Assembly (NCBI GenBank): GCA_031841125.1
Contig: CM063114.1
Location: 30,449,266 to 30,513,265 of the forward strand
DNA: 64,000 nucleotides
Direction: 5' to 3'
Source: Acanthococcus lagerstroemiae
Lineage: Eukaryota; Arthropoda; Insecta; Hemiptera; Eriococcidae
Below, in pieces: positions 11,564 through 23,395 of the stretch. The notes beneath the pieces are model-generated. The model was not told the DNA's origin and made no database searches. It saw only the letters and a program-made list of their open reading frames with translations. A program made the position numbers and the translations under genes. Numbering within the stretch: position 1 is the stretch's first letter; each line of letters opens with the position of its first letter.

Positions 11564-14134
11564 GTGCTAGGCTCTGAGTCGGAAGAAATAGAAAAATTTT
11601 ACGGCGAACTGCAGGAAACTCTAAAAACGAATAAAGAATACTACACTATAATAATGGGCGATTGGAACGCCATCGTGGGGGCCCGTCGGAATCGGAACGA
11701 GAATCTGGGAGAATTTGGTACGGGAATTAGAAATCATAATGGGGATACTCTAGTCGAATTTTGTGTCAAAAATAATCTAAAAATTGCAAACACTTTTTTC
11801 GATAAAAACAAAAAACTAAAATGGACTTGGGAATCCCCGGGGGGCAAATACAAAAATGAAATCGACCATATTTTAGTGAATGATATGTCAATTGTGGACG
11901 ACGTGTCAGTTCTGCCGGGCTTTCGCTTCAGCTCCGATCACAGGTTCTGTAGAGCAACAGTGAGAATACAAAAGAGAGCACCCTATCGAAACCAAACCAG
12001 AGCACCACAAAGCACAAAAAGTATTTCCACACACAGCACAGACGAAGCTAGAGAAGAGCTGAGAAAGGCACTAAGTAATTTAGAAAAAGAATGGAACCAT
12101 AACACGCTTCAAACTAAATACGACCGCGTGGAGAGTGCGATAAAGGAAACAGTAGACATATATGGGAGGGTTAGGTTTAAGGAGAGGACAGACGATAAAC
12201 TCACGAGGGAAACGAAGGACTGGATAAACAAAAGAGACGAGTTGGAGAGAAAGGAGAGGAAAACACAAAGAGAGAAATTTGAACTTCTGCTACTAAGGAA
12301 AAAAGTTAAGGACGTGATAAGAGAAGATATCCGGAACTTCGATACCAAATGTATTAAGGAAATTTTGGAAGAGAGCGGCTCAATCCGTAAAGCTAAGATG
12401 GCAACCTTCACGGACAAAAAAATGATACCAAATATGGAAAACACAAGAGAGCAAAAAATATACGAGCGTAAAGGCATAGTAGAGGTAGCCACTAAATTCT
12501 ACAAGGAGCTGTACCAAAACAACGAGGAAAAGTCGTCAGGGAATGTGGACAAAAAAGGAAATAAAGAAACGAGACAGAACACCCCTGATTTCCCATGTAT
12601 ACTGAAAGGAGAAGTGAGGAAAGCACTTAAAACATTAAAAGCGGAGAAGGCAGTTGGTCCGGACGGGGTGAGCAACGGGTCCCTGAAACTCTTTATGGAG
12701 GAACTAACCCCTACGTTAACCAAGCTATTTAACGAAATCCTAGAAACCGAATCCCCCCCGGAACAATGGAAAATAGCGGAAATAATTTTACTCTTTAAAA
12801 AAGGCAATAAAGCGGATATTAAAAATTACAGACCAATCAGCCTGACCTCCAACATTGGAAAAGTTTTCATGAAAATCCTAAAAGAAAGAATATACCCTCA
12901 GCTTGACAGCCAACAAGCAAAGGAACAAGCAGGCTTTAGAAAAAACCGATCCACAATAGACCAAATTTTTACTATCAAACAACTCATAGAAAAAGCTAAC
13001 GAATACAATTTCAATCTATACCTGCTATTCATAGATTTCTCAAAAGCTTTTGATACTATAAACCATAATTTTCTTTGGAAGGCACTAAAAAACCAGGGAG
13101 TTGACCAAAAAACAATCAATATTATTAAAAATACATATAAAGGTGCTCGAGCTTACGTCAAAACAGATGTAAAGGGAAAACCTTTTGCTATTGAGAGGGG
13201 GGTTAGACAAGGAGACCCGCTGTCCCCCAACCTGTTCAACTGCGCATTGGAAGAAGCAATGCGTCAACTAAAGTTGGAAGGGAGGGGGGTTAAAGTAGAT
13301 GGATCCTTTCTAAATAACCTACGCTTTGCGGACGACGTGGTGCTGATCGCGAGAGAGTTAAACGAAATTACGGTGAGTGTAAAGGAATTTACGTCAGCAT
13401 GCAAACAAGCGGGACTGAGTGTGAATATAAGCAAAACAACTCTCCTCTCAAACGCCAAAAGAGACAAGTTAGAAATAGATGGTCAGGAAATTAAATGGGT
13501 TAACGAAACAAAATATCTCGGCCAACTAATGTCGTTCGAAGGTGCAAGAGAGAAAGAACTTTCAAGCCGTACAAAGAACGGATGGAATAACTACTGGAGA
13601 TTAAAATCCATCTTTAAGAGCAAGCTCCCTGTAAGAACTAAAGCGGAGGTCTGGCGGAGCTGCATAGAACCCACAATCACCTACGGAGCGCAAACATGGG
13701 CCCTGACCGAAACAAACACAAACCGACTCAGAGCTACGCAAACAGCTATGGAACGCAGCATGGTGGGAGCAAAAAGATTAGAAAAAATTGAAAACGCAAG
13801 GATCAGAGACAAAACAAAATTAAGAGACATAGCGGTTTCGGTTAAAAATCTGAAATGGAGATACGCTGGCCATGTAATGAGACAAACGAACGAAAGGTGG
13901 GAAAGAAGGGTGGAAGGATGGACTCCATATGACGAAACAAGAAAGGTAGGAAGACCCCTAACAAGATGGCGAGACGAATTCAGGAAACAACTAGGCCCCA
14001 CCTGGAGGAGACGTACCCTGGATAGGAAAAATTGGAGGGAGGAAGGGGAGGCTTATGCCCAAAAATGGGCGGGTGAGAGACATGGGGAAGACGATGGGGT
14101 GAGACCCACACAACCCTCAGCGCTCAACGAATGA
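11564..14134 (+). CDS. RTE LINE polyprotein: endonuclease (partial) and reverse transcriptase
   Basis: An 856-codon frame without internal stops. Residues about 1-145 are the C-terminal half of an EEP (APE-like) endonuclease: GDWNA at 32-36, NEIDHILVN at 98-106 and the SSDHR catalytic end at 123-127. A charged linker (150-370) follows. The reverse transcriptase has the YRPISL block near 424, LFIDFSKAFD near 488-497, RQGDPLSP near 548, and FADD at about 588-591, which holds the catalytic aspartates. The C-terminal region has WRYAGHVMR and GRPLTRWRDEF (about 765-805), typical of the RTE clade. The frame opens on GTG and stays open back to the target repeat. The first ATG is the one before GDWNA. 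The copy therefore lacks the endonuclease N-terminus and a natural start, and cannot be autonomous although the reverse transcriptase looks intact. Confidence 0.93.
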   Translation: MLGSESEEIEKFYGELQETLKTNKEYYTIIMGDWNAIVGARRNRNENLGEFGTGIRNHNGDTLVEFCVKNNLKIANTFFDKNKKLKWTWESPGGKYKNEIDHILVNDMSIVDDVSVLPGFRFSSDHRFCRATVRIQKRAPYRNQTRAPQSTKSISTHSTDEAREELRKALSNLEKEWNHNTLQTKYDRVESAIKETVDIYGRVRFKERTDDKLTRETKDWINKRDELERKERKTQREKFELLLLRKKVKDVIREDIRNFDTKCIKEILEESGSIRKAKMATFTDKKMIPNMENTREQKIYERKGIVEVATKFYKELYQNNEEKSSGNVDKKGNKETRQNTPDFPCILKGEVRKALKTLKAEKAVGPDGVSNGSLKLFMEELTPTLTKLFNEILETESPPEQWKIAEIILLFKKGNKADIKNYRPISLTSNIGKVFMKILKERIYPQLDSQQAKEQAGFRKNRSTIDQIFTIKQLIEKANEYNFNLYLLFIDFSKAFDTINHNFLWKALKNQGVDQKTINIIKNTYKGARAYVKTDVKGKPFAIERGVRQGDPLSPNLFNCALEEAMRQLKLEGRGVKVDGSFLNNLRFADDVVLIARELNEITVSVKEFTSACKQAGLSVNISKTTLLSNAKRDKLEIDGQEIKWVNETKYLGQLMSFEGAREKELSSRTKNGWNNYWRLKSIFKSKLPVRTKAEVWRSCIEPTITYGAQTWALTETNTNRLRATQTAMERSMVGAKRLEKIENARIRDKTKLRDIAVSVKNLKWRYAGHVMRQTNERWERRVEGWTPYDETRKVGRPLTRWRDEFRKQLGPTWRRRTLDRKNWREEGEAYAQKWAGERHGEDDGVRPTQPSALNE

Positions 14135-14168
14135 GCGGTCAACACATAGGAATTGTATTGTACCCAAA

Positions 14169-14174
14169 AATAAA
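14169..14174 (+). terminator. Polyadenylation signal of the RTE LINE
   Basis: AATAAA lies 35 bp after the stop codon and just before the TTA tail. Confidence 0.6.
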
Positions 14175-14177
14175 GCC

Positions 14178-14178
<1 letters not shown>

Positions 14179-14214
<36 letters not shown>
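14179..14214 (+). repeat. (TTA)12 tail of the RTE LINE
   Basis: Twelve perfect TTA units form the 3' end of the LINE. RTE elements commonly end in a short microsatellite rather than poly(A). Confidence 0.9.
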
Positions 14215-14215
<1 letters not shown>

Positions 14216-15010
14216 GGACTCTTAATGTCGAATAAGGTTTAATTTTCAAGTAATTTCTTGAAACTTTTTCTTTTTTTTAATAATTATTGAATTATTTTTT
14301 TGCTGCGAAGAAACTTTTCGAAGAATCTGGATGAATTTTTGTATTCAATTTTGTTTGAATTCTCCTGAATGTCGAATTAAGCTCTATTTTCAATCCTGTC
14401 CAATTTTTAGAATTTTGACATTTTTCAAGTTTCTTCATTATTTTTGGATTATTTTCCTAAGGTGATTGCAATTTTCTGTGAATCTGGTTGAATTTCCTCA
14501 TTCGAATTTCTTGAAAATTCTTAATATTAAATTAAGTTCGATTTTGAGATTTTTTCGAAATTCCTGTCATGACTCTTTGATTACGTTTCAAAGGGACTAC
14601 AATTTTTCATTAATTGTATTCGAGTTGGTTGAAAATTCATGATATCGGATTCAGTTTAATTTTTCAAACATTGTTGCCTTCTTGAATGACTGATCGAAGG
14701 ATGATGACACAAGCTCTCAAAACTCAAAAATTCGGCAAAATTGAACCTTATTTGATATCGAACGTTTTAATAAAACTTGTATACGAAAATTAAGCCAGAT
14801 TCATAAAAAATTGTAATGAAGTTTTGAAAATAATCAAAAATTTATGACAGATTCTGCATTTAAAAAAAAAAAAATAGAAAAAAAAAAGAAGAAAAAAGAA
14901 AAGTTGAAAACTGTGCACAGTCCAATATCACGAGTTTTCAAACAATTCATACGATGTGGCAAGATTCATGGAAAATTTTCTCATCTACGAGTATAAGAAT
15001 TTTAATTAAA
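14215..15010. repeat. Satellite A tandem array, right part with an orientation switch
   Basis: Plus-orientation monomers continue to about 14685 (anchors near 14318, 14474 and 14605). From about 14690 the same unit appears reversed: GATATCGAACG, then AAATTAAGCCAGATTCAT, then AAAATAATCAAAAA. The array therefore contains an inversion junction at about 14690. A-rich low-complexity DNA sits at 14859-14905. Confidence 0.7.
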
Positions 15011-15049
15011 AAGTTGGTATAAAAATTCCGAAGAAAAAATTTGGGAATT

Positions 15050-16000
15050 GATATCTGAAGTATCTACACAAACCTAGCATATATGATCTCGAGAAGGATT
15101 CCTTTTGAAGGTGTGTGTAAAGTTTATTTTCTTTCGTTTCAATTCCATATTTTGATGACCTCGAAGATAAAAGGATGCAAAATCGGATGCAGTATGTTTA
15201 AAATCACTTATCCATAAAACATTAAATTTCAATAGCTCAATCAAGTTAATTTCATTTTGTCAATCTTAATTTGTTATCAGACGCATTTACGAGGAAGGGA
15301 GAGAGAAATTCCGAATTTTTTTGTGGATTTGAGTTCCGGGTACTATAAGTTTAATAACAATCTACATAAAGGTAATGTTCAATTTAAGAACTAAAAAACA
15401 TATTTTTCAATCTCAGTTCTGAATTTTGGGACCCTAAACGGAATCTGGTACAAAATCCGATGCGATATTTGATATCAGCGACCCAGAAAACCCATGTTTG
15501 GATAGTTTGGTCAATTTTTTATAGTTGAGTTAATTATAAACCTTTTCAAGAAGAAAATTTAGACTTTGGTACCCAGATTAAGATTGGATCGAATATCTTA
15601 CGCGGTATTCGAAATAAATAACCCAAGAAACCCCTATTTTAATTGTTTAGTCAGTTTTCGAAAATAATTCCATGCTTGTCCATCGAATGTTTTCACTCAC
15701 TTTGCAAGGAAAGGGGAAGATTTTCGATTTTCTTCAGTGACCCCGGTTCCCGGGTGGTCAAATCAGTCGATCTGTGATTAGTCAATTCGGAAGTTAAAAT
15801 GAAGAAAATTGATAATCTTTCTGTAAAGTTTTGGATCTGAAGACTCCAAATGCGAATATAGATGGTTAAAAGTATGCGATGTTCGAAATAAATGATCAGG
15901 AAAAGCCCTGTCTCGATATAGTTGGTCCAGTTTTCCGAAATGTATCCCACTAAGCCTGTGTTTTGATTAATTTATTTGTGAACATATATCTAAATCAAAT
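15050..16000. repeat. Satellite B monomers, block 2 (reverse orientation)
   Basis: Diverged repeats of a unit with GACCCTAAACGGAATCTGG, AAAATCCGATGCGATATTTG and CAGCGACCCAGAAAACCC. The relation is clearest between 15430-15500 and 15565-15640. The unit is the reverse complement of the form at 29262-29310 and 43290-43340. Confidence 0.55.
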
Positions 16001-18119
16001 TTGGTACAAAATGTGCTGTGACAATCGATAGAGATTGATATACCAATATTTTTCGAATTTTAAGCTACCTGTTTGAGTTTCCTGGTGAAGAGATGGGGAG
16101 AGTTTTGAAAAATTCCGACTAATCGTATTAAATCAAGTAGCTTGCTTTAACCTATTTCGGAGCTGCCAAAATCGCAGTGTAAAATTCGATAGTGCATTGG
16201 TGAGACGGATACGCGATTCTTGCGAGAGCTCCCATAAAGTGGGTACATCTATTCACTCACATCCTGCATTTTAAGAACCTAAATGTATTTTTAATTTGAA
16301 ATCAAATTCTTAAAGGCCAGTTTTGAAGTATGACCCAGAAATTATCAAGATTTAAACATTTTTAATTTCGTTCTTTAAATACGAGATGCGAAACACGAAA
16401 CAGCTATTTCCAAAAAAAAAAAGCAAGAAATTTGATTATGATGATTTGATGATTTAATACAACACATTTCTAGACAAAATAAGGACCGCGATGGAATAGC
16501 AATCAACATACTTCAGAATTAGAAATTAGCATAAAATGTGATTCTAAAGACATTGTTCTAGAATTCAGATCGACAAGATGTCGCCATAGTTGAGAATACT
16601 AGACATTATCTATTACTTCAATCAACAACTTTCACGGTGCCTGTTTCCTTACAAATGGAAGACTTACATTTTTTTTTCAACGGGGCCAGATCTGGTGCGG
16701 GTGGCTGATCCCCTTTCTTTCGGATTAGAGTTTTCGAGGCTTATTTAAAATCCTATGGGCCACGCTGTACAGAAATACATCTCTGCTGCTGATTTATTCC
16801 TCTACGTAGCGACGTGAAAAGAAGCGTCGGTATTTTTGAAAAAATTTCAATCGACGTATCGAGATCCAATTTTGGAAAGAAACGTTCTGTTCTACGCTCA
16901 GGTATAAAAACCCGAATTTTTGGTGAGGAAATTACGTTAGGTTTCCAACGATGGTAAAAAGAGTCGAGGTACAAATGCGACGGAGATGTATCTTATTGGA
17001 ACTGAAAATAGTTCGATCAAAAGAACAACGTATACACAGGAGAGAGTACGCCAGTGAAAATATATATGTAGTTGGGGAAAAGATTCGATATTTGATAAAA
17101 GTACTTTTACTTGTAAATTTTATCCGAATTCGAGTAAGGGTGGTTTCGGGTGTGTGATAAAATATTTGAGCAAGTCAGGGAGCCTCTAAACGTACAGGAG
17201 CATGCGGTATAAACAGATCAAAGAAATTTAAATTTTGAAAGCCCGTGGTGTATGATATACAACCGAAGAAGGGCAATAATGATGAGAAATAAATAAGCCA
17301 TCCGTGATTCACCGACCAGGTGGTTTAGTTTTCCCTTTTACAGAAGACATGAACTTTCGAGCAATGTGGGTGTGCTTTCATGTAATATCGACTGAATGAC
17401 ATATACTGAGTATAAGCCTACCTATTTTACTGTAAATTTGAACTATGAGTATAGTCTTCAGATTTTCTCATATGGTGCTCTACTTTGTTATAATACTGAC
17501 CCCCTCCTCTCCCAAAAAATGATAGAATGAAGCATCGCCAGACTACTTGAAAGTAATTCAAACGAAGAAAGTGATTTTTAGTAGCCAGAAATACTTAACT
17601 GCCGCAATAATAAACGTATGACAGGCTAGCTAATGAGGTGGAACGAAAATAATTTTGCTTTTAATGTTCGGTGGACCAAACTAGCCAGCTGCAAAAAAAC
17701 AAGTATAAAATGTCATCAAAATTTAGTAATATGGTATCGTTTTAAGGGCGTAAAGTTTGAGGAGATACAAATGTAAATAGTATATTAGACGAACTAGACA
17801 CAAAATGCGATTAAAAAACATTTTTTCATAACAGACGGGGTTTTCTGGAAACTGTAGTCAGGTATTTCCTGAGTAATGTCTCAAAAGTTCCATCCGCACC
17901 TCGTAAGATGAACTTTGAGCGGGGAAAATGGGGCAGATCCCTAGATTTTCTTTACATTTAGAGAAATATCTATGTTGAAAAATATTTTAAACAATGTTTG
18001 TTTTTACACCGGACTATCGAAAATCATATGATATTCATTTATCTGCCCTCTAACCTGAGCAAGCGGAGGCTGAAATTGACCAAGTTCAGACTACATCTTA
18101 ATATGGACCTTATAGGGAA
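16001..18119. other. No gene recognised
   Basis: Unclassified AT-rich sequence. Small opposed frames at 16753-16974 (minus) and 16951-17157 (plus) have no recognisable domain. Confidence 0.35.
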
Positions 18120-18690
18120 AATTGATTTTTTGACTTGTTTTCTTATTTTACAAGAAAGTAGGAATAAATTCCGTTCCACATTTCATACTTTGAATCTCTC
18201 GACAACGTCATTATCCAACTCCTACCTCACCCCAGATGCCACAATTTCGATTTAAGGGTGAACATAATATCAAAAATTAATTCGGCGACACTGAAAATAT
18301 TAGAGTTGACATACATATAGCATTGAACCTCATTTTGTCCCTTGTTCCCTCCCTCAGGTGCCATACTTTTGAAATGAGGAAAAAAGTAATGTTAGAATTG
18401 AGTTCAGCGACCTGGAAAACCTCTGCCATTTGATATCCGTGTTACATTTCTCGACAGAATCATTTTCCAGCTCCCTTCCTTGCCACCAGATGCCACAATT
18501 TTGATGTGAAGGTAAAAATAGTGTCGAAAATGATTTATACAACCTTGTAAACCTGGGAATAGACGTACGTCGTACATATATTAACCCTCGTATCTCCTCA
18601 GGGTGCCACAGTTTTAAAGTGAAGGTGGAAATAATTTCAAAATTGAATTCAGCAGCCCCGAATACCTTATACGCGATGTCTTATTAACAA
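18120..18690. repeat. Satellite B-like tandem array, block 3 (about 125 bp)
   Basis: Four monomers share CAG.TGCCACAATTTTGA followed by GTGAAGGT..AAATAAT.TC and TTCAGCGACC. Anchors (TGCCA) are near 18236, 18358, 18489 and 18604, a spacing of 115-131 bp. Divergence between copies is moderate. No coding potential. Confidence 0.7.
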
Positions 18691-19332
18691 TTTACGTTTC
18701 CTTGAGTTCAAAAAGTATCAAAACATTCAGCTCAAAAATATGGAAAACACGCAAAAGTCTAAAACTACAATCGGTAATTCCTGAGGAAAGAAAGGATATG
18801 GAAATTTAAAAATTTCCGGGAGTGGGAGGTTATTAGGGTGGGGAAGCGACTCCAATTTGCCGAATACTGGTTCAAGGTGTCGATTAAATGATCGAATTTT
18901 TCGAAAAATAATGCTAACTCCGAAGATTACTCTGCTCCTCTGCCATTGGTCTGCCCCTAAGCAGGCGTTACACGTACTACACCCTGAAGTATTCATTTGT
19001 TGCACCTTACAAGAAATGAAAATAGTAAAACTCTTCGGCCACTTAGCTCCACGTTGAAAATTTTCTTCTTACGAAGTAAATTTTTCTCTGAGAATCGCTG
19101 TCACGATAGATAGATTTTCTTTAGTCATATGTTCTCCATCCTCTCCTACATATAAACTAAGTATTCGGGGGGTGGGGGTGCTAATAAAAAAAAACACAAC
19201 AATTTAATATTCTCAGTTTTTGGAGAATGACCCATTCACGAATCCGGTTGTTTTTAAGGTCAGAGTAATACACCAAGTCCTACGCTGAGAAAGTCTCCTT
19301 CAAGATTTCTCGAAAATTGCGCTTCAGATTTA
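18691..19332. other. No gene recognised
   Basis: Unclassified sequence with no usable reading frame. Confidence 0.35.
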
Positions 19333-19361
19333 TTGTGTGTGTGAGTGTGTGAGTGAGTGAG

Positions 19362-19392
<31 letters not shown>
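19333..19392. repeat. GT/GA compound microsatellite
   Basis: Runs of GTGTGAGTGAGT pass into a perfect (GA)n tract ending near 19392. It accounts for the serine/leucine- and threonine/histidine-rich false frames on the minus strand here. Confidence 0.95.
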
Positions 19393-19984
19393 CCATTTCT
19401 TTTGCCTGAATAGTGGATCCCCTTCCCACGTATCCTTCATTACCTTTTCCTCCCCGTTCTGGTAAGTCATGGAGACAGATGCACAAGAAATACGAATATA
19501 AGACTCAGGATGCACCCTATATAATATTGCTGATAGCTACCTTCTCTTGCCCTACTGATACAACATGCAGACGGATATAAAACTTGAAACATTGATCTCT
19601 CATCTTCCCTCTGGTCGTCAATGCGACACTCAAAAGGGTAGTTTCCAGGGCCAAGGGTGCGGTGTCTGGGTTGCCACTTTGGCATTCCCACATTGCCATG
19701 CGCTTCACCAGGTGTATACATCCCTCATCTACTTATGTATCACGGATAGCAGCTGATCTCTACATGGAGACAGACATAAAGATTGACATGCAACATGAGA
19801 CTCACTCGACCCTATGCGATAAATATGTACATAGTACAGGTAGACCAGTTACCTTGAAATCTGAGGCTGTAGTCCTTTGTCTTTTTATGGAGCATTTCAG
19901 ATTTATGGCACAAAACTACCTCCAACCCGCCCCTGTACTAGTTGCTTGTTATCTTAGAATCCGAAACTGTGGTGGTTCCTTGTT
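19393..19984. other. No gene recognised; possible old duplication
   Basis: Two segments (about 19470-19590 and 19740-19810) share the loose order GATAGC, then ACATG.AGAC.GA.ATAAA, then CATGAGACTC or equivalent, as if duplicated about 240 bp apart. Weak evidence only. Confidence 0.25.
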
Positions 19985-20640
19985 TTTCTAAGTTTCTGAA
20001 TCCGATTGTCTTTCTATGGGTTTCAAACCCATTTATCTTTCTATAGTTTCAAAGCCCAGTTGTCATTCTATAGTTTCTGGACCTAATTTTCTTACTGTAG
20101 TTTCCTAATTCAGTTGTCTTTCTATAGTTTTCAAACCCAGTTATCTTTTTATAGTTTCCGAAGCCAGTTGTCATTCTATAGCTTCCAAACTCAGTTGTAT
20201 TTCTATAGTTTCCAAACCCAATTGATCGTCTTTCTACAGTTGTCATTGGCAAACTGTCTTTCTATGGTCTTGAAAGCAGGATATCTTTTATAGTTTCCAA
20301 ATTGAGTTATCTTCCTGTAATTTCATGATTGTCTTTCTATAGTTTCCATATCAAATGGTCTTTTGATAGTTTCCAAATCCGGCTGTCTTTCTATAGTTTT
20401 CCTACACTAGGTTGCTTTTCTGTAATTTCTAAACAAGGTTGTCTTTTTATAATTTCCAAATTATGCGGTATTTCTATAATTTCCAAACCTAGTTATCTTT
20501 CTATAGTTTCCAAATACGGGTGTCTTTCTATAGTTTCCAAACCCAGTATCTTACTATAGTTTTTAAACCTAGTTTTATCCTTCTGTAGTTTCCAAATTCG
20601 GTTGTCTTTCAATAGTTTTCAAATCTGGTTTGTCTGACAG
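19985..20640. repeat. Minisatellite, about 25-33 bp unit
   Basis: About 20 imperfect copies of CTTTCTATAGTTTCCAAAC followed by CCAGTTGT, with substitutions and small length changes. It ends abruptly at about 20640. Reading frames through it are repetitive (SFDSFQIRLSFYSF-like) and are not genes. Confidence 0.95.
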
Positions 20641-21699
20641 TGACACTCCCAGTTGCGTGATGATGTCATTTGGCTCGGATGGCTTATTTACGACATTATT
20701 ATCAGTTTTTTAATCTTAATTTCGCCTAGTAATGATCCAGTTTTATGGAATGTGACTATAAATATCCGGTTCAGTGATATAATGGCGCGTGGCGTCGAGA
20801 AAAAGATCGGCATGAGCGAAACGAAGGTCAGTTCACAAGGGTTAGGTCGTACAGCGACCAGAAAGCGAGTCCCCTAGTACTTACTGAGAATTATCAGCAT
20901 CATTTGATCTTGTCATCCCCCAATGGCAGCCCTCACCCTACAGGTCGGCTATGCATATCATTCACTCGGTTTCTCAATTTTGTTTTTCTCATTTTCGCTC
21001 TTACGTATATATATTTTTAAATTTTCCTCTATTTTCTTTGCCTTGAACGAAGCTAGAGCTATATATACTTTAAAATATATTATAGTCTACGAATTTGGCT
21101 TCTTATTTCCAACTTTATTGCCAGCTTATACCAACTACATTATAACCCGGGAACCGCACTCATAAAACTAACTTTACCCGTGCAAGCAGCCAAAGCTTGT
21201 ATTAATACCAGACTTTAATGCCCTAATATAATGACGGCTGGCGCCCGCTATCTGCGATGAACAGATTTTAGTCTCACAGAAGCTTGTATTTCGTCAGTGT
21301 TACGTAAAACGCCGTATACCGTTTGCTACGACGACGATGATTTATTTTGGACTTAAAAACCGTTTAGAAGCCAAAAATGAGGAAACGTTTGAAATATTTA
21401 ATTAATTTTGCAGCCCTCTAAATCTGATTTGCAAATTACTGCTCATTGTTTGCGAAGTTCACCCGTAAAAAAGGGTTTAAATATTAAATGAAGAGAGAGA
21501 AAAACTATTTTCCTAAAGCAGGAAAAAGTGGGAAATAAACCGCGGAAAGTTTCCAAGCTATAGGTAATGTATATGCTGATTTCGTGGATCATGGAAGAGA
21601 AAAGAACATGAGGCGGTCTACGCAGAAATGTGAAGAGGCATTTTCTCGTAGTCGGGCTTTACGTTGAGGCTTTGCGGTCATGTTGACAAAATTTTCAGT
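20641..21699. other. No gene recognised
   Basis: No domain seen in the small frames at 20653-20877 and 20923-21165. Confidence 0.35.
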
Positions 21700-22660
21700 T
21701 CATTAAACTAATGTAAAAAGCGGGTTCAGCAACTTCCATTTAAAACCCCTCTTCTCGGTAACACAGATCTCGAAGTGAAGGGGAAATTATGTCATGGACT
21801 AAGTCAGCGACTTCGAAATGATATTCACGTATTACTTGACATTTATTAAAATACATATTTTTGAACATATCTGTCTAACATCCAGACGGCTTCCTATTTT
21901 CGACTTTTGGTTTTTTAATAGGCCACCCTCTAGATCATTTCCAAATATTAAAGAAAAAAAAAGAATAAAATATCTAGAATGCTTGAACAAAATCTAAAAA
22001 CGTTAGCCCATGCCGCAAGGGAAAGAAGTTCTTGGGGAAATTAGCATTGAGTTTTGGAATTCAAGCTTCAGGCGCTGGGAGAGCCACCCATGCGAGAAGT
22101 GATTTTGTTTTTTAAATTCGGGTTTTAAGGATCGCTGAATTTATTTCGAGGGTTATTCTTCCCTTCCCTTCACGCTCCTCGGAGGACTAATTTCAAGTTA
22201 GTCTAACTTCTCACAATTTCCGAGTTCTTTACTTGAATCGTAGGATTTTTGGGTCCCTGGATTGACTTTAGGAGAACTTTCTCCCCTCCCCTGAACTCTT
22301 GAACATCACAGGGAGTTCATCCTCAATTACTCCTATTTCGACAGTTAATTTTTCTGGGTCGCTGGATTCATTCAAGGATAATTTCCCCATCTGTTCCACC
22401 CTTGAGGTTCCATAGGGGACTAACCTTAAATTACTTAAATTTCTTCAGTTTCCAAGTTTTTCATGTTGTTAATAGGGTTTTCTGTTTTTCTCCCTCTCCT
22501 CCACCCTTTAGACTCCACAGGGGCTAATCTGTGACTACTCCAATGTTCACATTGTTTATATTGAAAACAGGGTTATGGGGCTGCTGAATTCATTGCTGGA
22601 GTCCTTTACCTTCTCCGTCCAACCGTTCAGGTTCTGATAAGGAGGGCTAACATTAAATAA
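21700..22660. repeat. Satellite B-like tandem array, block 4 (about 105-125 bp)
   Basis: Diverged copies of a unit with GGGTCGCTGGATTCATT, a pyrimidine-rich stretch, a GAGG.TCCA.AGGGGACTAA block and a CAATTACT block. Clear copies start near 22130, 22253, 22358 and 22570. A related single monomer (CAGCGACTTCGAAATGATATT) lies near 21810. Confidence 0.55.
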
Positions 22661-22739
22661 TGTCAATTCGAGGACATATTACGTCGAAATTATAGTAAAA
22701 TGTTCTTGTATTACCTTTACCAAGAAGAGGAATTTTATC

Positions 22740-23395
22740 AATTTCTCTTATAGGATTGACGCTACAACATTACAGAGACCTCTTGGAGTAAACCTTGATA
22801 GTAAATTGAATTTTGATAGCCATTTAAACCTCCAGACTCAGAAAGCAAATAAAATGCTAGGCTGTATACTTCGCAATACAAAAATATTCACAGCAATTTA
22901 TTTTTACTTAAATCTGTATTATGCAATAATTGGTTACATCTCATTTAGAATTTTCATCGCTGATATGGCAGAGGCAAACAAGGAGTCTTAAAGGTAAAAT
23001 TGAAAAAATTCAAAGACGGTTTTTGAGAATAGTTTTTACGCGTATTCTCCAGTACTACCTACATGAATTGGGTTACATGGAACTTCTTGCAGGTTTTAAG
23101 ATAGCTTGGAAAATCGACGTATCTTATTCTCATTGCTTTTTATGACGTTGTACATGGTATAATTTCTGATCCTATACTTCTTGCAAAGATTTTCCTGCGG
23201 GTACCATCTCCATTGAACACATTAGTATGGGACACATTCTATATAAAGAAAATTGAGGACACATTTCTGCACTGCGATGAGATATTATAATAAAATAGCA
23301 TCCTCTAATCCACGTGCTATATTTAAGTCTGATATACTTCTAATTTTAAGATCTCTACCGAATTTGTATTATAGCCTTTACTGTTTAAATTCTTG
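22740..23395 (+). pseudogene. Decayed Jockey-type LINE, C-terminal fragment
   Basis: Plus-strand translation in shifting frames gives the Jockey-type end of a LINE: RPLGVNLDSKLNFDSHL, KANKMLGCILRNTKIF, then KIEKIQRRFLRIVF and the tail NPRAIFKSDILLILRSLPN. The frame breaks at about 22990 and 23145. It lacks the reverse transcriptase core. The same region of a related element lies at 26161. Confidence 0.8.

Larger units (their letters stand above)
11562..14211 (+). mobile_element. 5'-truncated RTE-clade LINE inserted in satellite A
   Basis: A retrotransposon copy bounded by a 6-bp direct repeat, TTAAGG (11556-11561 and 14212-14217). It carries one long frame, a short 3' UTR with AATAAA at 14169-14174, and a tail of 12 TTA units. 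Short 3' UTRs ending in a simple repeat and 5' truncation are both usual for RTE elements. The satellite A monomer continues in phase on the two sides, which marks this as an insertion. The intact frame shows it is much younger than the other LINE pieces in the window. Confidence 0.9.

Noticed and set aside
12080..14001. Minus-strand frames of 60-127 codons inside the RTE LINE
   Set aside because: They are antisense shadows of the 856-codon reverse transcriptase frame and have no domains.
19280..19515. Small secreted or repeat protein frames over the GT/GA tract
   Set aside because: The repeated Ser-Leu and Thr-His residues come directly from the microsatellite.
19985..20640. CRISPR-like array of regular repeats
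   Set aside because: The units are head-to-tail without unique spacers and vary in length. This is a minisatellite in eukaryotic DNA.
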